Shown: positions 1 to 9,439, counted from the first letter of the stretch. The stretch is 64,000 bases of DNA from Arthrobacter sp. 131MFCol6.1 (GCF_000374925.1 NZ_KB895542.1:186001-250000); one strand, 5' to 3'. The notes: generated by a model not told the origin, from the sequence alone. Made by a program: numbers and translations.

Positions 1-95
1 GCCTCGTCCTCGCGGTACGGCCCCAACGACGCCAGCAGCTCCCAGCCCTCGGGCGTGAGGATCGGGGCAATATGTTCCTGCGGTGCGTCAGTCAT
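1..95 (-). CDS. N-terminus of a gene running off the left edge (possibly a methyltransferase)
   Basis: Only the first 31 codons are present, starting with ATG at 95-93 on the minus strand (reads MTDAPQEHIAPILTPEGWEL...). A TACGCT -10-like hexamer at 108-103 lies 7 nt before the ATG, so the mRNA is probably leaderless. It is divergent from the small membrane protein at 162. From memory, similar N-termini occur on actinobacterial THUMP-like/SAM-dependent methyltransferases, but 31 residues hold no diagnostic motif, so the function is a guess. The ATG is preferred because an upstream ATG at 100 reaches a stop after two codons. Confidence 0.55.
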   Translation of the reverse strand, partial: MTDAPQEHIAPILTPEGWELLASLGPYREDE

Positions 96-102
96 GCCAT
101 CC

Positions 103-108
103 AGCGTA
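103..108 (-). promoter_or_regulatory. -10 hexamer, probable leaderless start
   Basis: TACGCT on the minus strand, 7 nt before the ATG of the edge gene. This fits the actinobacterial TANNNT -10 with transcription starting at or next to the start codon. No clear -35. Confidence 0.45.
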
Positions 109-148
109 GTTGAGGTCCGCGGGCGCGCTGTGACCGGACGGCGGGGGC

Positions 149-154
149 TAGGCT
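149..154 (+). promoter_or_regulatory. -10 hexamer, probable leaderless start
   Basis: TAGGCT, 7 nt before the ATG at 162, with no Shine-Dalgarno between. It pairs with the divergent -10 at 103-108, leaving about 40 bp between the two hexamers. Confidence 0.45.
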
Positions 155-161
155 TGACGGC

Positions 162-596
162 ATGGAAGACAGCGGCACAGGCGACAGCATCTCAGCGGAA
201 ACGACAGGGCAGGACACGGCCGGGAACGACGACGCCGGGAAGGAGCGCCGGCGCCCGCAGGGGCTGGCCCGCTACGCAAAACCGGCGCTGATCGCCGGCG
301 CGGTGATCGCTGTCGTGTCCGTCGCGCTTTTGGTGATCATTTTCTTCCTCGACTCCTTTAACGCCACCGTGTATTCCGTCGGCGGCAAGAACGTCCAGGA
401 CGCCACGGACGAGGCCCGGGCCATCCGCGACACCTATACCGCGGCCCGGCTCGGCGGCATCATCTTCCTCATCGCAGGGATCCTGCTGGCCGCCGCCGGT
501 GCCGTGCTGATGTACCGGCACCGGAACGACGAAGGCCAGGACACGGACGAAGACGACGGCGAGGACGTGGACTTCGACGACCTCGCAGGCCAGTAG
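162..596 (+). CDS. Small two-TM membrane protein, unknown function
   Basis: A 144-residue protein with a charged hydrophilic N-terminus (residues 1-38), a membrane helix at about 42-63, a roughly 35-residue external segment, a second helix at about 98-117, and a very acidic C-terminal tail (GQDTDEDDGEDVDFDD). Both termini are probably cytoplasmic. I do not recognise a named family. The start is supported by a TAGGCT hexamer 7 nt upstream. It is transcribed away from the edge gene and towards the repeat array. The acidic tail could mediate protein or cation contacts, but that is inference. Confidence 0.7.
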   Translation: MEDSGTGDSISAETTGQDTAGNDDAGKERRRPQGLARYAKPALIAGAVIAVVSVALLVIIFFLDSFNATVYSVGGKNVQDATDEARAIRDTYTAARLGGIIFLIAGILLAAAGAVLMYRHRNDEGQDTDEDDGEDVDFDDLAGQ

Positions 597-664
597 CCAC
601 CGAGTAGGCGCACGCGGGGGCCGCAGCGCGTGGGCCCAGCCCCCGCAAGGCCAAACGGTGCCAC

Positions 665-1440
665 AGGCCACAGGACATGCCCAGCCTCCTGCGCCATGAA
701 TGGGCATGTCCTCCGGGGCAGCCCTGAACTGGTCCCCGGAAGCTGGACATGTCCTCCTGCGCAGCCCACGCCCGTTGCGCATGTCCATCGCTCAGCGCGG
801 GCAGCGAACATGATGCCCAAGTGTCCTCCGGCAGCCACCAAGGTTGGGCATGTGCTCCCGGGCAGCCCGCACCCGCGGGGGTCCATCGCTCGGCTTCAGG
901 AGTGGACATGTCCTCCTGGGCAGCCCGCACCCGTTACGCATGTCCATCGCTCAGGGCGGGCAGCGAGCATGATGCCCAAGTGTCCTCTGGTCGCAGCGAA
1001 AAAGGGGCATGTCCTCCCGGGCAGCCCTGAACTGGTCCCCGGAAGCTGGACATGTCCTCCCGGGCAGCCCACGCCCGTCGCACATGTCCATCGCTCAGCG
1101 CGGGCAGGGAATATGATGCCCAAGTGTCCATCGGCCGCAGCGAAAAATGGGCATGTCCTCCCGGGCAGCCCGCAACCGTTGGGCATGTCCATCGGCGTGG
1201 CCCACACCCGTTGGGCATGTCCTCCGGCGTGGCCCGCGCACGCTGGGCATGTCCATCGCTCAGCGCGGGCAGAGGTCATGATGCCCAAGTGTCCACCGGC
1301 CGCAGCGAAAAATGGGCATGTCCTCCTGGGCAGCCCGCGCACGCGGGGCATGTCCATCGCTCAGCGCGGGCACAGAACATGATGCCCAAGTGTCCACCGG
1401 CCGCAGCGAAAAATGGGCATGTCCCATGGGGAGACATGTT
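665..1440. repeat. Array of imperfect CATGTCC-centred repeats upstream of groESL
   Basis: About 770 bp with no convincing gene. It is built from degenerate units that start near 701, 845, 903, 1004, 1148, 1313 and 1414 (spacings 144, 58, 101, 144, 165, 101). Each unit opens with (T/G)GGCATGTCCTCC or TGGACATGTCCTCC, then a CGGGCAGCCCG-like palindrome, then a second CATGTCCATCGCTCAGC block, a CATGATGCCCAAGTGTCC block and a GCCGCAGCGAAAAA tail. The CATGTCC core recurs about 16 times; where preceded by GGA it makes the perfect palindrome GGACATGTCC. The 701 and 1004 units share an extra segment (CTGAACTGGTCCCCGGAAG), so the array has higher-order structure. All frames are open by accident of composition. 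Unit lengths are not all multiples of three, which argues against coding. Confidence 0.85.
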
Positions 1441-1456
1441 CACCCGGAACGAATTT

Positions 1457-1483
1457 CTGGCACTCGCCTTGACCGAGTGCTAA
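1457..1483 (+). promoter_or_regulatory. CIRCE operator 1 (HrcA site)
   Basis: CTGGCACTC, 9-nt spacer, GAGTGCTAA: matches the CIRCE inverted repeat (TTAGCACTC-N9-GAGTGCTAA) with mismatches only in the left arm. Its spacer and right arm overlap a TTGACC -35 hexamer at 1469-1474, so bound HrcA would block RNA polymerase. Confidence 0.9.
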
Positions 1484-1498
1484 CCATTTACATAGAGT
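1469..1498 (+). promoter_or_regulatory. groESL promoter
   Basis: TTGACC (1469-1474), 18-nt spacer, TAGAGT (1493-1498). It is sandwiched by the two CIRCE elements, as expected for an HrcA-repressed vegetative promoter. Predicted transcription start is about 1505, inside CIRCE 2. Confidence 0.7.
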
Positions 1499-1503
1499 CG
1501 TCA

Positions 1504-1530
1504 TTAGCACTCTCCCTAGGAGGGTGCTAA
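1504..1530 (+). promoter_or_regulatory. CIRCE operator 2 (HrcA site)
   Basis: TTAGCACTC, 9-nt spacer, GGGTGCTAA: only one mismatch to the consensus. It sits at the predicted transcription start. Its spacer/right arm contains AGGAGG, which could also act as a Shine-Dalgarno for the ATG at 1534. Confidence 0.93.
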
Positions 1531-1533
1531 CAC

Positions 1534-1623
1534 ATGAAGCGCGCTCGCCAGGCACGCTGCCGGCACCGCGACGACGGTCTGTGCGCCTTGGCATCACCGC
1601 TTCATAGTCCACAAATTTGCTGA
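1534..1623 (+). CDS. Possible 29-aa leader peptide before groES
   Basis: ATG at 1534 follows AGGAGG (1518-1523) by 10 nt and opens a 29-codon frame (begins MKRARQARCRHRDD, three Cys in total) ending TGA 1621-1623, only 18 nt before groES. The Shine-Dalgarno lies inside the CIRCE element, so translation of this peptide could be coupled to the structure of the 5' end of the message. It may equally be chance, since no family is recognisable. Conservation of the frame in relatives would decide. Confidence 0.25.
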   Translation: MKRARQARCRHRDDGLCALASPLHSPQIC

Positions 1624-1641
1624 CGAAAAGGAGAGGTCCGA

Positions 1642-1938
1642 GTGTCGGTCTCTATTAAGCCTCTTGAGGATCGTATTGTTGTCCGCCCGCTCGAAGCCGA
1701 GCAGACCACGGCTTCCGGCCTGGTTATCCCGGACTCCGCGCAGGAGAAGCCGCAGGAAGGCGAAGTTGTTGCAGTAGGCCCCGGCCGCTTCGACGACAAC
1801 GGCAACCGCGTTCCCATCGACGTTGCCGTCGGCGACGTCGTCATCTACTCCAAGTACGGTGGAACCGAAGTCAAGACCGGCGGCACCGAGTACCTCGTGC
1901 TCTCCGCCCGCGACGTTCTGGCGATCGTCGTAAAGTAA
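1642..1938 (+). CDS. groES: Co-chaperonin GroES
   Basis: 98 residues, normal for the 10-kDa chaperonin that caps the GroEL folding chamber in the cytoplasm. Typical GroES sequence is present: [20 protein letters not shown] at the N-terminus, the mobile loop around [18 protein letters not shown], then [15 protein letters not shown] and a [13 protein letters not shown] end. GTG start at 1642 with AAGGAGAGG 6-12 nt upstream. First gene of a groES-groEL pair under two CIRCE elements, so it should be induced by heat or misfolding through loss of HrcA repression. An 81-nt gap with a strong hairpin separates it from groEL. Confidence 0.98.
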   Translation: MSVSIKPLEDRIVVRPLEAEQTTASGLVIPDSAQEKPQEGEVVAVGPGRFDDNGNRVPIDVAVGDVVIYSKYGGTEVKTGGTEYLVLSARDVLAIVVK

Positions 1939-1947
1939 CTCTCTTGG

Positions 1948-1998
1948 ACCCCCGCGCAGCCGATCCTTTCGCATTGAATGGATCAGTTGCGCGGGGTT
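1948..1998 (+). promoter_or_regulatory. Intercistronic hairpin between groES and groEL
   Basis: CCCCGCGCA (1950-1958) pairs with TGCGCGGGG (1988-1996); inside it GATCC (1962-1966) pairs with GGATC (1980-1984). No U-run follows, so it is more likely an RNA processing/stability element or partial attenuator than a full terminator. It lies 20 nt before the groEL start and its AAAGGA ribosome site. Confidence 0.5.
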
Positions 1999-2007
1999 CT
2001 GTCTTGA

Positions 2008-3630
<1,623 letters not shown>

Positions 3631-3644
3631 GCTCTGCCCGCAGG

Positions 3645-3680
3645 GGGACGGTCCGGCAACTTGCCGGGCCGTCCTTTTTT
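3645..3680 (+). terminator. Rho-independent terminator of groESL
   Basis: GGACGGTCCGGCAA (3646-3659) pairs with TTGCCGGGCCGTCC (3661-3674), with one G-U, then six T (3675-3680). It closes the groESL transcript about 15 nt after the groEL stop. Confidence 0.9.
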
Positions 3681-3836
3681 CTGTCGAGTCTCTGCTGCCG
3701 TTCTGCCGTGTTCTTGGCCGTAAGTTGCCGTGATTCTGGCAGAGTTAACCCGTCAGGCGCCGCTCCAGCGTCCCAGGTTCACTGGAAACTCCCACGTTGG
3801 CATGCCTCAATGGGGATCAGTGGCCGCCTCGGCGAT

Positions 3837-3865
3837 TGGCCATCAAAATTACGTTTTGGTAACAT
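3837..3865 (+). promoter_or_regulatory. Promoter with TTAC-N6-GTAA palindrome (acyltransferase 1)
   Basis: TTGGCC (3837-3842), 17-nt spacer, TAACAT (3860-3865). The palindrome TTAC(3849-3852)-N6-GTAA(3859-3862) overlaps the -10. The same arrangement recurs at 7161-7190 before the paralogous gene. The palindrome resembles GTTAC/GTAAC-type sites of actinobacterial envelope regulators such as MtrA, which is inference from motif shape only. Confidence 0.6.
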
Positions 3866-3899
3866 GGAGGCTTTGGTTATCTGGTTGAGGGATAGTTCT

Positions 3900-5981
3900 A
3901 TGACACAGCAAGGAACGTTGCCCCGGCCTGCCCGGCACAATGCCGCGGCGGGGCACGATCCCGCACCCAAGGCCGGCCGAAAATCCACCTTCAGGCCCGA
4001 AATCCAGGGACTCCGGTCCCTCGCCGTGCTGATGGTCATGAGCTATCACATCTGGCTGGGCCGGGTCTCCGGCGGCGTGGACGTTTTCCTGCTGATCTCA
4101 GCCTTCCTCATGACGCTGCAGTTCGTGGGCCGCTACGAGCAGGGCCGGTCCATGGCCCTCATCAAACACTGGCTGCACCTTTTCCGGCGCCTCGTCCCGG
4201 CCGCCGTCACCGTCCTGGTGGCCATACTCGCCGCAACTGTCCTGTTCCTGCCCCGGACCCGGTGGATGGAAATCATCAACCAGGGCTGGGCCTCCCTGGT
4301 CTATGCCGAGAACTGGCTCCTGCAGACGCAGGCGACGAACTACTACGCCGCGGACCACAGCCAGGCCAGCCCCTTCCAGCATTTCTGGTCCCTTTCGATC
4401 CAGGGCCAGGTCTTTATCCTGTGGCCGCTCATTTTTGTGGGAGCCGCAATCGTCGCCAAGCGCTTCAAGCTCCGCTACCGCGTGCTGCTGTGCTACGTCT
4501 TCGCCGTGATCTTCGTTGGTTCGCTGCTCTACTCCATCGTCTTCACCCAGGCGAGCCAAACGGAGGCATACTTCGACACCTGGGCCCGGTTGTGGGAGTT
4601 TGCCCTGGGCACGCTGGTGGCTTTGGCCCTTCCGGCCCTGCGGCTTCCGCGCGGCTGGCGGATCGGGCTTGGCTGGCTTGGCATTGTGGCCATGCTCAGT
4701 TGCGGCCTCCTGCTCAATGTCCAGGCTTCCTTCCCCGGGTTCGTGGCACTCTGGCCCACCCTGGCGGCAGCCTGCGTCATCGCCGCCGGACAGTCGGGGA
4801 GCAAGTTCGGCGTCGACCGGATCCTGAGTTCGAAGCCTTTGGTCCGGCTGGGTGACATTTCGTACGCCCTGTACCTGTGGCACTGGCCGGTCCTGGTCAT
4901 CTCGCTTGCCGTGCTGCACAGGGACAAAGCGGGTCCGATCACGGGCGCCGTCATCGTCGCCGTTTCACTGGTGCTCGCCTACTTCACCACCCGCTTTATT
5001 GAGAAGCCCTGGCGTGAGTGGCAGTGGCCGGAGGTGCGGCGGCGCCGCGCCCTCGTTGCCATCGCCGCGGTCGTGGCCACCGCCGCCGTGCCGCTGGCCG
5101 GGATTCAGATCCAGCAGCGCCTCGAAAGCGAGGCGGTACTGGCCCAGGCCCCGAAGAACAACCCGGGCGCCTTGGCGCTGATGCCCGGCTTTGTGGACCA
5201 GGCGGACGCCAACGCCGTCCTGCTCCCCACCCCGCAGACGCTGCCGCAGGACTGGGCCAGCCTGCCGAATTCGTGCTCCGGTGACCTGCAGCCGCAGGAC
5301 AAGACGCTTCAGAAGGATTGTTTCCAGAACAATCAGTCCGACACCGGAGCGAAAAAGGTCCTGGTGATCGGTGATTCCCACGCCCAGCAGTGGCTGGGCT
5401 CGATCGGTCCCCTCAGCGATGAGAAGGGCTGGCGGCTCTACGCCATGCTCAAGGGCGCCTGCAAACCCAACATTGTGCCGCAGCACGTCTCCGCGGATTG
5501 CGACAATTTCAATGCGGCGGTCGCATCGGAAGTGAAGAACAACCCACCGGACGCCATTATCATCGTGGGCACCGAAGCGGCACCGTCGTCGCCACAGGAG
5601 ACTGTGATCCCGGGCTTCGAAGCCACCGCGAAGTCTTGGGCGGACGAGGGCATCAAGGTCGTGGCGCTCCGGGACAATCCGCGCTTTGCCTTCAACATGG
5701 CGGAGTGCGTGGCGACCAAGGGTGCCGACGCGCCGGACTGCAGGCCGCGCGAGCAGGGCCTCCTGGCGGCGACGAATCCCCTCGCCGCGCTGGATGGCAA
5801 GCTGCCGGGTGTTGCGTTCGTTGACATGACGGACCTGATCTGCAACGGCACGGAATGCCCGGGCGCCGTCGGCAACACCTACGTTTACCTGGACAACAAC
5901 CACCTCAGCCGGAGCTATGCGGCCAGCATGGCCCCCATGTTCAGCGAGAGGCTCCTCGCGGCGACCGGATGGGGCCCATAG
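3900..5981 (+). CDS. Membrane O-acyltransferase with C-terminal SGNH domain (paralogue 1)
   Basis: 693 residues from ATG 3900, which has GAGGGA upstream and follows the conserved promoter; an upstream in-frame extension to 3708 would swallow that promoter. Residues about 30-390 form an acyltransferase-3 (OafA-type) domain of roughly ten membrane helices with the conserved His at 50 (SYHIWLGRVSGGVDVFLLIS). After a linker, an SGNH hydrolase-like domain carries GDSH (491-494) and DNNH (665-668). OafA-type proteins of this layout O-acylate envelope polysaccharide: the membrane part moves an acyl group across the membrane and the outer SGNH domain attaches it. The acceptor here is unknown. It is clearly paralogous to the gene at 7224. 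Confidence 0.92.
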   Translation: MTQQGTLPRPARHNAAAGHDPAPKAGRKSTFRPEIQGLRSLAVLMVMSYHIWLGRVSGGVDVFLLISAFLMTLQFVGRYEQGRSMALIKHWLHLFRRLVPAAVTVLVAILAATVLFLPRTRWMEIINQGWASLVYAENWLLQTQATNYYAADHSQASPFQHFWSLSIQGQVFILWPLIFVGAAIVAKRFKLRYRVLLCYVFAVIFVGSLLYSIVFTQASQTEAYFDTWARLWEFALGTLVALALPALRLPRGWRIGLGWLGIVAMLSCGLLLNVQASFPGFVALWPTLAAACVIAAGQSGSKFGVDRILSSKPLVRLGDISYALYLWHWPVLVISLAVLHRDKAGPITGAVIVAVSLVLAYFTTRFIEKPWREWQWPEVRRRRALVAIAAVVATAAVPLAGIQIQQRLESEAVLAQAPKNNPGALALMPGFVDQADANAVLLPTPQTLPQDWASLPNSCSGDLQPQDKTLQKDCFQNNQSDTGAKKVLVIGDSHAQQWLGSIGPLSDEKGWRLYAMLKGACKPNIVPQHVSADCDNFNAAVASEVKNNPPDAIIIVGTEAAPSSPQETVIPGFEATAKSWADEGIKVVALRDNPRFAFNMAECVATKGADAPDCRPREQGLLAATNPLAALDGKLPGVAFVDMTDLICNGTECPGAVGNTYVYLDNNHLSRSYAASMAPMFSERLLAATGWGP

Positions 5982-6027
5982 GCCGGTCGGACCCCGGGCC
6001 ACGGCGGGCACCTGCGGCCCATATAGG

Positions 6028-6996
6028 TCAAGGCTGGGAGCGGTCCGCCCTGCGCCGCAGCTGCCGGGCGGCGTCCGGCGCCAGCCGCTTGGTCACCAGC
6101 CGGTAGAACAGCAGGACGGCGACGGCGGCCACCACGATTCCCAGCAGGTTCAGGAACAGCTGCAGGGCGGAGCCGGCCGCCTTCTGGTACTCGCCCAGAA
6201 CCAGTGCCACGGCGACAAACCCGGCTGCCGGCACCGTGGTGACGGAGATGAACACCCCGATCAGCGCCGCCGAGCGCCGGCTGATGACCGACAGCATCCC
6301 GGCTGTTCCGGCGAGGACGGCGACGATCAGGGAATAGGGGCCGGGGTGGTAGATGAATTCAACTGCCGAACCGTGATCCAGCGCGTCTGTAGGGAACAGC
6401 CCGAGGGGTATGGAGAGCCACGCGGTCAGCGCGGCGGCCAGCATCGCGACGGGAAAGCCGACGCCGAGGGCCAGTGCCGCGTCACGTCCGAGCCGCCGCT
6501 GGCGCCGGACCAGGGCCACGGCCAGGGCGGCCAGCGGGCCGAACTCCGGGCCAACGGCCATGGCGCCGACGATCGCAATGGTGGAGTCCGTCACGATGCC
6601 GATGGCCGCGAGCTGCGTCGCCAGGACCAGGAACGCCAGGAAACTCCACGTCAGGCGCGAATCCTCGCCGGTCTGCCGCGACACCTCGTCCCAGATCACG
6701 GCGTCCGCGCCCTCACCCGGAGCCTCCGCCTCCGCCCGGTCGGCGCGGTCCGAGAGCACAAGGTCCGGTGCAATGACCGTAATCGATCCCCGCTGCTGGA
6801 CATCGAGGGCGTGCAGCTTCTCCACGAGCCCCTCCACGGATTCCCGGGCCAGCAGAACCTCGATCACGTCCCCGGGCGGTGTGACGGACGAAGCCTTCGC
6901 CAGCGCCACTTCCGAGACGCCGACGTGATTTGTACAACTTTCGAGAACAACTCCGGACAATTCACCCGGAACACAAATGCGCAGCTGCACGATCAC
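6028..6996 (-). CDS. DUF389 family membrane protein
   Basis: 322 residues, GTG start at 6996 with GAGGAGG 7 nt upstream. The N-terminal third (1-110) is soluble and matches the regulatory half of DUF389 proteins (MIVQLRICVPGELSGVVLES..., with VIEVLLARESVEGLVEKL). The rest holds about six membrane helices with the family's signature-like segment AIVGAMAVGPEFGPLAALAVAL. The family (TIGR00341/DUF389) has no firmly established function. It lies between, and opposite to, two acyltransferase genes; its promoter region abuts that of the second, so a shared envelope role is possible but unproven. Confidence 0.9.
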   Translation of the reverse strand: MIVQLRICVPGELSGVVLESCTNHVGVSEVALAKASSVTPPGDVIEVLLARESVEGLVEKLHALDVQQRGSITVIAPDLVLSDRADRAEAEAPGEGADAVIWDEVSRQTGEDSRLTWSFLAFLVLATQLAAIGIVTDSTIAIVGAMAVGPEFGPLAALAVALVRRQRRLGRDAALALGVGFPVAMLAAALTAWLSIPLGLFPTDALDHGSAVEFIYHPGPYSLIVAVLAGTAGMLSVISRRSAALIGVFISVTTVPAAGFVAVALVLGEYQKAAGSALQLFLNLLGIVVAAVAVLLFYRLVTKRLAPDAARQLRRRADRSQP

Positions 6997-7160
6997 TTGG
7001 CGGCCTCCTCAGACTCGTACCAGCCTAGCTTCCGCCGCGCGGCCGACGCCGCGGCCGACGACGCCGGCGGCCACCGAGAGGGCCCCCGAGAGCGCCGCCA
7101 GCGGGGCGCACGGCGGCCGCCGCCCCCGGCCCTGCGGAGGCCTTCGCGGGACCTGCGCGA

Positions 7161-7190
7161 TTGGCAAAGAAAATTACGTTTCGGTAACAT
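7161..7190 (+). promoter_or_regulatory. Promoter with TTAC-N6-GTAA palindrome (acyltransferase 2)
   Basis: TTGGCA (7161-7166), 18-nt spacer, TAACAT (7185-7190), with TTAC(7174-7177)-N6-GTAA(7184-7187) over the -10. It aligns with the element at 3837-3865, including the preceding GCGATTGGC, whereas the flanking DNA differs. Confidence 0.62.
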
Positions 7191-7223
7191 TGATGTTTTG
7201 GAAACCGGCAGGAAGGGTTATTT

Positions 7224-9308
7224 GTGTCGAGCGAGCGAACCATCGTCACCCCGCCAAGGGCGGATGCAGGTTCTCCGGCGACCCGAAAAACTAGCTACCG
7301 CCCCGAAGTCCAGGGCCTTCGCGCCCTCGCGGTCCTCATGGTGGTCACGTACCACGTGTGGCTGGGCCGGGTCTCCGGCGGCGTGGACATCTTCCTCCTC
7401 ATTTCAGCCTTCCTGATGACGCTCAGCTTCACGCGGAAGGTCGAAAGCGGCGCGCCGCTCCGGCTGCTCAGCCACTGGCTGCATCTGCTCAAGCGCCTGC
7501 TGCCCGCCGTCGTCGTGGTCATTCTCGGCGTCCTCGCCGGCACCTGGGCCATCCTGCCGCAAAGCCGCTGGCCCGACGTCCTTGAACAGGCCTGGGCGTC
7601 CCTGCTGTACCGGCAGAACTGGCTCCTGGCGGACAGCGCGGTGGACTACTACGCCCAGGACCATTCGGGCGCGAGCCCGCTCCAGCACTTCTGGTCACTC
7701 TCGATCCAGGGCCAGGTGTTCGTGCTCTGGCCGCTCGTCTTCGCCGGCACGGCGCTGCTTTCCCGGCTGCTCCGCCGCTGGACCGGCCAGGACCATATCC
7801 TGCTGCGTTACCGGTCACTGCTGGTTGCGGCCTTCGTCGCCATCTTCGCCGTGTCCCTGGCGTACTCGATCCAGCAGACCGCCACGAACCAGGCCCACGC
7901 CTACTTCGATACCGGCGCGCGGCTCTGGGAGTTCGCGCTCGGCTCGCTCCTGGCCCTTGCCCTGCCGTATCTGAAGCCGGGCAGGATCCTGCGCGTCGTG
8001 CTCGGCTGGGCCGGCCTCGCCGCCATGCTTTCCTGCGGGCTGTTGCTGACCGTGGACCGTTCCTTCCCCGGTTTCATCGCGCTGTGGCCCACGCTGGCCG
8101 CCGCCGCGATCATCACCGCCGGTCAAAGCGGCAGCCGATTCGGCGTTGACCGCTTCCTGACCTGGAAACCCCTGGTGGCGCTGGGGGATAACTCCTATGC
8201 GCTCTACCTCTGGCACTGGCCGCTGCTGGTCCTGGCCCTCGCCGGGGCGGGCATCACGGCGCCCAACCTGTTCCAGGGTCTGTGCATCGTTGCCGCGTCC
8301 GTCGTCCTGGCCGTGCTCACCACCCGTTTCGTCGAGAAGCCGCTGCGCGAATGGCACTGGCCCAAGCGCCGCGCCTGGCGTACCGCCGTCGTGATTGCCG
8401 CCTGTGGTGCCTTGCTGGCGGGTCCCGTCGCCGTGTGGCAGAGCCAGCTCCTGGCCGACGAAGCGGAGGCGGCGTCCCAGCCCAAGGAGCTGACTCCCGG
8501 CGCGGCCGCCCTGGCACCGGAAAACGCCGGCAAGCCCACGCCGGAAGCCAAGATCATCCCCGCGCCGGCGGCGATGAAGAACGAGTGGGCGGACATCGAC
8601 GGGCTGTGCACGGACGGAAACGTCCCCAGCGACCCCCTGCTGCAGGGCTGCCTGCAGAACAACAAGCCGGACAAGGTCACCAAGCGGATTGTGGTGCTCG
8701 GTGACTCGCACGCCCAGCAGTACATGGCGGCGCTGGGCCCCATCGCGAAAAGCCACGGCTGGGAAGTTGTCACGCTCCTGAAGGGCAACTGCCGCTTCGG
8801 CGGAGAGTCCCCGGAGCGGGACGCGGACTGCAACGCCTTCAACCGGGCCAGCGCGCAGTACGTCCTGGACCACCGCCCCGACGCCGTTTTCACGGTTGCG
8901 TCCCTGACCCACAAGGAAGCGCCGTTCGAGACCGAAGTGCCGGAGTACCTGGCGGGCATCAAGCCCTTCACCGACGCCGGCATGGACGTGGTGGGCATCC
9001 GCGACAACCCCCGCTTCAACATCAATATGCCCGAGTGCGTCCAGAAGAATGGCGAGGATGCCTCGGAGTGCAACGTGCCGGAGCAGGAATCGCTCGCGGG
9101 GTCCTCGCCGCTGGACGCCTACCGCGGCCAGGTGCCCAGGCTGCACCTCATGGACATGAGCGATTTCATCTGCGCCAACGGAACGTGCCCCGCGGTGGTC
9201 GGCAACGTGTACGTCTACAAGGATGACAACCATCTGACCAAGACGTACGTCCAGTCCATGATCCCCATGTTCGAACGGCGGCTGCTCGCGGCCACCGGCT
9301 GGAAGTAA
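7224..9308 (+). CDS. Membrane O-acyltransferase with C-terminal SGNH domain (paralogue 2)
   Basis: 694 residues from GTG 7224, with AGGAAGGG upstream. It has the same architecture as the gene at 3900: a multi-helix acyltransferase-3 domain (conserved TYHVWLGRVSGGVDIFLLIS near residue 45), then an SGNH-like domain with GDSH at 493-496 and a DDNH motif near the C-terminus. Sequence agreement with paralogue 1 runs through both domains and is strongest in the core (DHS.ASP.QHFWSLSIQGQVF). The pair probably arose by duplication including the promoter, then diverged, perhaps to different acyl donors or acceptors. It is divergent from the DUF389 gene. Confidence 0.92.
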   Translation: MSSERTIVTPPRADAGSPATRKTSYRPEVQGLRALAVLMVVTYHVWLGRVSGGVDIFLLISAFLMTLSFTRKVESGAPLRLLSHWLHLLKRLLPAVVVVILGVLAGTWAILPQSRWPDVLEQAWASLLYRQNWLLADSAVDYYAQDHSGASPLQHFWSLSIQGQVFVLWPLVFAGTALLSRLLRRWTGQDHILLRYRSLLVAAFVAIFAVSLAYSIQQTATNQAHAYFDTGARLWEFALGSLLALALPYLKPGRILRVVLGWAGLAAMLSCGLLLTVDRSFPGFIALWPTLAAAAIITAGQSGSRFGVDRFLTWKPLVALGDNSYALYLWHWPLLVLALAGAGITAPNLFQGLCIVAASVVLAVLTTRFVEKPLREWHWPKRRAWRTAVVIAACGALLAGPVAVWQSQLLADEAEAASQPKELTPGAAALAPENAGKPTPEAKIIPAPAAMKNEWADIDGLCTDGNVPSDPLLQGCLQNNKPDKVTKRIVVLGDSHAQQYMAALGPIAKSHGWEVVTLLKGNCRFGGESPERDADCNAFNRASAQYVLDHRPDAVFTVASLTHKEAPFETEVPEYLAGIKPFTDAGMDVVGIRDNPRFNINMPECVQKNGEDASECNVPEQESLAGSSPLDAYRGQVPRLHLMDMSDFICANGTCPAVVGNVYVYKDDNHLTKTYVQSMIPMFERRLLAATGWK

Positions 9309-9439
9309 GCCGGCGTCCGCCGGCCGGACGCGGGCCCGGGCGGCCGGGGGAGCCCTCCGGGCATGGGGCGGCTCACATTGAAGCCGGACATTACCGCCCG
9401 GAATATGGCTATCGCCGCCAAGGTTCTACTATTTATTGA

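Noticed and set aside
434..1530. Several long open frames on both strands across the CATGTCC array (e.g. 630-1382 +, 896-1357 -)
   Set aside because: All frames are open because the repeat unit lacks stops, unit lengths are not all multiples of three, and the encoded peptides are only the repeat read in different frames. Treated as a repeat.
3708..3899. 64-codon upstream extension of acyltransferase 1
   Set aside because: It would run through the conserved promoter/palindrome and adds no family sequence; ATG 3900 has a ribosome site.
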